From: Pseudaquabacterium pictum | GTDB lineage: Bacteria; Pseudomonadota; Gammaproteobacteria; Burkholderiales; Burkholderiaceae_C | Direction: 5' to 3' | DNA: 64,000 nucleotides | NCBI RefSeq assembly: GCF_005403045.1 | Contig: NZ_BJCL01000008.1 | Coordinates: 62,001-126,000 of the forward strand | In this document: in pieces, positions 60,914 through 64,000 of the stretch | Layout: each line of letters opens with the position of its first letter | Numbering within the stretch: position 1 is the stretch's first letter | Notes under the pieces: generated by a model | What the model was told of the DNA's origin: nothing | Databases searched by the model: none | What the model saw: only the letters and a program-made list of their open reading frames with translations | Position numbers and translations under genes: made by a program

Positions 60914-61903
60914 ATGAACGCCTTCGACCCCGCCGCCCTGGAATGCCTGGCCGCCCTGGCCGATGCCGGCAGCTTCGAGCGTGCAGCGCAGCGGCTGGCC
61001 ATCACCCAGTCGGCCGTCTCGCAGCGGCTGCGGGCGCTGGAGACCGGCCTGGGCCGGCTGCTGGTGGTGCGCTCGCGTCCGCTGCGCCTCACCGAGCCCG
61101 GCAAGCTGCTGCTGCGCTATGCCCGCCAGATGCAGGCCATGCGTGCCGACATCGCCCGCGAGCTGGGCGCCCAGGGCCAGCACGATGAACGCCTGCCGAT
61201 CGCGGTGAATGCCGACAGCCTGGCCACCTGGGTGCTGCCGGCGCTGCAGCCGGTGGTGCAGGCCGGCCTGGCCGAAGGCTTCGGCCTGGAGCTGATCGTC
61301 GACGACCAGGACTTCACCCACGAAAGCCTGCGCGAAGGCACGGTGCTGGGCTGCGTCAGCACCGTGGCCGAGGCGCTGCGTGGCTGCACCGCCACGCCGC
61401 TGGGCAGCATGCGCTATGTGGCGGTGGGCAGCCCCGGCTTCATCGCCCAGGCGCTGCCGCAGGGCCTGCACCGCGCCAACTTCGCCAAGCTGCCCTGGCT
61501 GGTGTTCAACCGCAAGGACGACAACCACGCAGTGTGGGTGGGCCAGGCCTTCGGCGTGACCGAGCCGCGCCTGGTGGAACGGCATGTGCCGTCCACCGAG
61601 GCCCAGACCCGCGCCGCGGTGATGGGCTGGGGCGTGGCCGTGGTGCCCGAGCTGATGGCCGCACCCGGCCTGGCCAGTGGCGCGCTGGCCGCGCTGCACC
61701 CCGAGGTGCATGTGGATGTGCGCCTGCACTGGCACCAGTGGAAGCTGCGCTCCACGGCCGACGCCGACACCACCGACGCACCACCCGCCGCCGAGACGCC
61801 GCTGCGTGCCGGCGTGCTCGACCGCATCGGCCGCGCGCTGGCCGATGGTGCCCGCGCTGCATTGCGGCCTCTGGAACCCTCCAACCTCGCCACCACTCCA
61901 TGA
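60914..61903 (+). CDS. argP: ArgP/IciA-type LysR regulator
   Basis: This 329-residue LysR protein is of the ArgP (HTH-type regulator of lysine/arginine export) group. It starts [35 protein letters not shown]. The effector domain contains [16 protein letters not shown] and [30 protein letters not shown], both characteristic. ArgP usually controls argO/lysE, divergently placed; no such gene is here. It overlaps the pth start by 4 nt (ATGA) and lies between rplY and pth, an unusual insertion into that pair. The C-terminal 35 residues are an Ala-rich extension. Confidence 0.9.
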   Translation: MNAFDPAALECLAALADAGSFERAAQRLAITQSAVSQRLRALETGLGRLLVVRSRPLRLTEPGKLLLRYARQMQAMRADIARELGAQGQHDERLPIAVNADSLATWVLPALQPVVQAGLAEGFGLELIVDDQDFTHESLREGTVLGCVSTVAEALRGCTATPLGSMRYVAVGSPGFIAQALPQGLHRANFAKLPWLVFNRKDDNHAVWVGQAFGVTEPRLVERHVPSTEAQTRAAVMGWGVAVVPELMAAPGLASGALAALHPEVHVDVRLHWHQWKLRSTADADTTDAPPAAETPLRAGVLDRIGRALADGARAALRPLEPSNLATTP

Positions 61904-62538
61904 TTCGCCTGATCGTCGGCCTGGGCAACCCCGGCCCCGAATACGAAGACACCCGCCACAACGCCGGCTTCTGGTGGGTGGACGCGGCCGCGCGCCAGCT
62001 GGGCGGGCACCTGGCCTTCGACCGCAACTACAAGGGCCAGGTGGCCCGCGTCAACCAGCCCCAGGGCCCCGTGTGGCTGCTGCAGCCGATGACCTACATG
62101 AACCTGTCGGGCCAGTCGGTGGCGCCGCTGGCGCGGTTCTTCAAGATCGAGCCGGCGCAGATCCTGGTGGTGCATGACGAGCTCGACCTGCTGCCCGGCC
62201 AGATGAAGCTGAAGCAAGGCGGCGGCGCGGCCGGCCACAACGGCCTGAAAGACATCCTGGCGCAACTGGGCTCGCCCGACTTCTGGCGCCTGCGCATCGG
62301 CATCGGCCACCCGGGCGTGCGCAGCGAAGTGGCCAACTGGGTGCTGCGCAAGCCGCCGCTGGACGACCGCATCGCCATCGACAAATGCGTGGCCGACTCG
62401 CTGGCCACGCTGCCGCTGCTGCTGGCCGGCGATCTGGCCGGCGCCATGCACAAGGTCCACGCCAAGCCGCCGCGGCCCAAGCCGCCACGGCCGGCCGACG
62501 CGCCCCCGCCCACCGACACCACCCCGCCCGAACGCTGA
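61900..62538 (+). CDS. pth: Peptidyl-tRNA hydrolase
   Basis: Pth releases peptides from drop-off peptidyl-tRNA. The 212-residue enzyme has [20 protein letters not shown] with the catalytic His (near residue 20). It also has the substrate-binding [12 protein letters not shown] (near 66), [16 protein letters not shown] with the catalytic Asp, and [14 protein letters not shown] Pro/Lys-rich tail of about 20 residues follows the conserved core. The start overlaps the argP stop. Confidence 0.97.
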   Translation: MIRLIVGLGNPGPEYEDTRHNAGFWWVDAAARQLGGHLAFDRNYKGQVARVNQPQGPVWLLQPMTYMNLSGQSVAPLARFFKIEPAQILVVHDELDLLPGQMKLKQGGGAAGHNGLKDILAQLGSPDFWRLRIGIGHPGVRSEVANWVLRKPPLDDRIAIDKCVADSLATLPLLLAGDLAGAMHKVHAKPPRPKPPRPADAPPPTDTTPPER

Positions 62539-62568
62539 CGCGCGGGCCACCACCGCAAGGAGCCCTGG

Positions 62569-62988
62569 ATGCCCCAAAGCCGTCACACAGTTGCCTGGAG
62601 TCTGCCGATGCTCGCCCTGGCAACCGCGCTGTTGCTGGCGCCGGCCCGGGCGCAGGATGCCGGCGTCTACCGCTGCGGCAACACCTACGGCAGCACGCCC
62701 TGCCCTGGCGGCCAGCGGATTGCCGCCGACGATGCCCGCACCGATGCGCAGCGCCAGCAGGCCCAGGCACTGCAGCGACAGACGGCCGCGCAGGCCGACG
62801 CCCTGGCCGACGAGCGGCGGGGACGGGAGCAGGCAGCCACCGGCCAACTGGCCGCGCGCATCGGCCCCAGCGAGGCCGAACGCGCACGCGCTGACGCCGC
62901 CGCCGCCCGGAAGCTGGTGCAAGACAAGGCGAAGGCAAAAGCGAAGAAGCCCAAGACCAGCAAGGCCAGGCGGCTCAGCCAGGCCTGA
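62569..62988 (+). CDS. DUF4124-like exported protein
   Basis: This 139-residue protein has a signal peptide (core about 9-25, cleavage near ARA-QDA). A short domain follows, GVYRCGNTYGSTPCPGG, resembling DUF4124 with two cysteines that may form a disulfide. The rest is a helical, Ala/Gln/Arg-rich segment and a Lys-rich tail ending in SKARRLSQA. AAGGAG lies 8 nt before the ATG. Function unknown. It converges on the ferredoxin gene with a 12-nt gap. Confidence 0.8.
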   Translation: MPQSRHTVAWSLPMLALATALLLAPARAQDAGVYRCGNTYGSTPCPGGQRIAADDARTDAQRQQAQALQRQTAAQADALADERRGREQAATGQLAARIGPSEAERARADAAAARKLVQDKAKAKAKKPKTSKARRLSQA

Positions 62989-63000
62989 AACCCGCTCCGC

Positions 63001-63264
<264 letters not shown>

Positions 63265-63774
63265 CTATTCCTCAGCGGGCGGCCGGGCCACACGTTCCTT
63301 CAACCGCGCCAACACGGAGGGTGCCACGAACTTGGAGACATCACCGCCCAGGGTGGCAATCTCGCGCACGAAGGTGCTGCTGACGAACTGGTACTGGTCG
63401 CTGGGCGTGAGGAACAACGTCTCCACCTCGGGCATCAGTTGACGGTTCATGCCGGCCATCTGGAATTCATAGTCGAAGTCGCTGACGGCGCGCAGGCCGC
63501 GCACCACCACGTTGCCGTTGTTGCCGACGACGAAGTCGCGCAGCAGGCCGCGGAACGGGATCACCTCCACATTGCCGTAGGGCTTGGCGATCTCGCGGGC
63601 GATGTCCATGCGCTCGGCGATGGTGAACATCGTGCGCTTGTGGTGGCCAGCGGCCACCGCCAGGATCAGCTTGTCGAACAGCCGCGACGAGCGTGCCATC
63701 AGGTCTTCATGACCCAACGTCATCGGGTCGAAGGTGCCGGGGTAGACGGCGGTCATGAACTTGGCCTGGGTCAC
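63265..63774 (-). CDS. coaD: Phosphopantetheine adenylyltransferase
   Basis: CoaD makes dephospho-CoA from 4'-phosphopantetheine. The 169-residue protein has the nucleotidyltransferase motif [17 protein letters not shown] with (T/H)xGH, then [18 protein letters not shown] and [17 protein letters not shown]. The start is a GTG at 63774 with CAGGAG 6 nt upstream, rather than the ATG at 63756, which lacks a ribosome site. It lies 53 nt downstream of rsmD in the order rsmD-coaD-fdx. Confidence 0.95.
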   Translation of the reverse strand: MTQAKFMTAVYPGTFDPMTLGHEDLMARSSRLFDKLILAVAAGHHKRTMFTIAERMDIAREIAKPYGNVEVIPFRGLLRDFVVGNNGNVVVRGLRAVSDFDYEFQMAGMNRQLMPEVETLFLTPSDQYQFVSSTFVREIATLGGDVSKFVAPSVLARLKERVARPPAEE

Positions 63775-63827
63775 GGGCGTCTCCTGTGGCGGCTGCGCGC
63801 AATCTGGCGGCGTCCGCTTGGGGCGGA

Positions 63828-64000
63828 TCAGGTGTTGCGGCGCAGCAAATGATAGTGCACCGCGCCGGCACGGCCTTGTCGCGAAAGTGCAAATTCGCGC
63901 GGGATCTCGGCCGGCGGCAGCGCGGCCGGTGATTCCAGGTACAGCAGGCCGCCCGCCACCAGCAGCGGGGCCGCTACCGCCAGTGCCGGCGCCTGCAAGC
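63828..64000 (-). CDS. rsmD: RsmD, 16S rRNA G966 N2-methyltransferase, C-terminal fragment
   Basis: Only the last 57 or so residues are in the window, ending ...[17 protein letters not shown] before TGA (63830-63828). That ending and the preceding AGGLLYLE match the C-terminal strand pair of RsmD, which methylates 16S rRNA. The neighbour coaD supports it (rsmD-coaD is a conserved pair). The gene is truncated by the window edge, not broken. Confidence 0.85.
   Translation of the reverse strand, partial: LQAPALAVAAPLLVAGGLLYLESPAALPPAEIPREFALSRQGRAGAVHYHLLRRNT

Overview
This 64 kb window is chromosomal DNA from a high-GC beta-proteobacterium, most likely Burkholderiales of the Rubrivivax/Leptothrix/Ideonella type. 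That placement is inferred from the very high GC with strong G/C third-position bias, a betaproteobacterial-style dcw cluster, a MurD with extra Ala/Pro-rich insertions, the order ispE - tRNA-Gln - prs - rplY - pth, an aapJQMP transporter and a PEP-CTERM protein. No phage, insertion sequence, CRISPR array or plasmid module was found.

Layout. 1-10640 (minus strand) is the division and cell-wall cluster mraZ-rsmH-ftsL-ftsI-murE-murF-mraY-murD-ftsW-murG. Most of its genes overlap, and it is headed by a four-box MraZ operator. 10880-13740 holds a periplasmic alpha-carbonic anhydrase, a Bcr/CflA-type drug exporter and the RNase P RNA gene. 13790-16450 holds cysK, a DUF3025 gene and pyrC. 16630-20820 is a complete polar amino-acid ABC transporter (aapJQMP). 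20870-25050 holds a LysR regulator with an apparently leaderless start, a PEP-CTERM protein, an Atm1-type ABC exporter and a YciA-like thioesterase. 25060-32490 (minus) is a fatty-acid beta-oxidation operon: TetR regulator, acyl-CoA dehydrogenase, DUF2147 protein, FadJ-like bifunctional enzyme, thiolase and enoyl-CoA hydratase.

32700-35300 is an overlapping HNH nuclease / di-haem cytochrome / tri-haem cytochrome operon. 35400-39120 is an envelope and stress group: glycine-zipper lipoprotein, membrane-anchored Mrr-like protein, ferritin-like protein, DUF3309, YihY/BrkB and two BON proteins. 39250-44750 (minus) is a three-gene overlapping signalling operon: a REC-DUF3369-GGDEF-EAL protein, a LivK-like lipoprotein and a sensor histidine kinase. 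This is the least routine system in the window. 44750-46060 is a compositionally different patch with an actinobacterial-looking carboxymuconolactone-decarboxylase gene. It ends exactly at the 3' end of a tRNA-Ile2(CAU) gene.

46170-64000 is mostly housekeeping: hrcA, nadK, recN, rapZ, a LON-domain protein, mutY, a dynamin-like GTPase, mutM, a TPR protein, lolB, ispE, tRNA-Gln, prs, rplY, argP-like, pth, a DUF4124-like protein, a 2x[4Fe-4S] ferredoxin, coaD and the end of rsmD. A well-formed sigma70 promoter lies inside ispE and probably drives tRNA-Gln and prs.

Caveats: everything here was read by eye. Start codons were chosen from family N-termini, Shine-Dalgarno-like sequences and overlaps. 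Several starts are GTG, TTG or possibly CTG and are marked as such.
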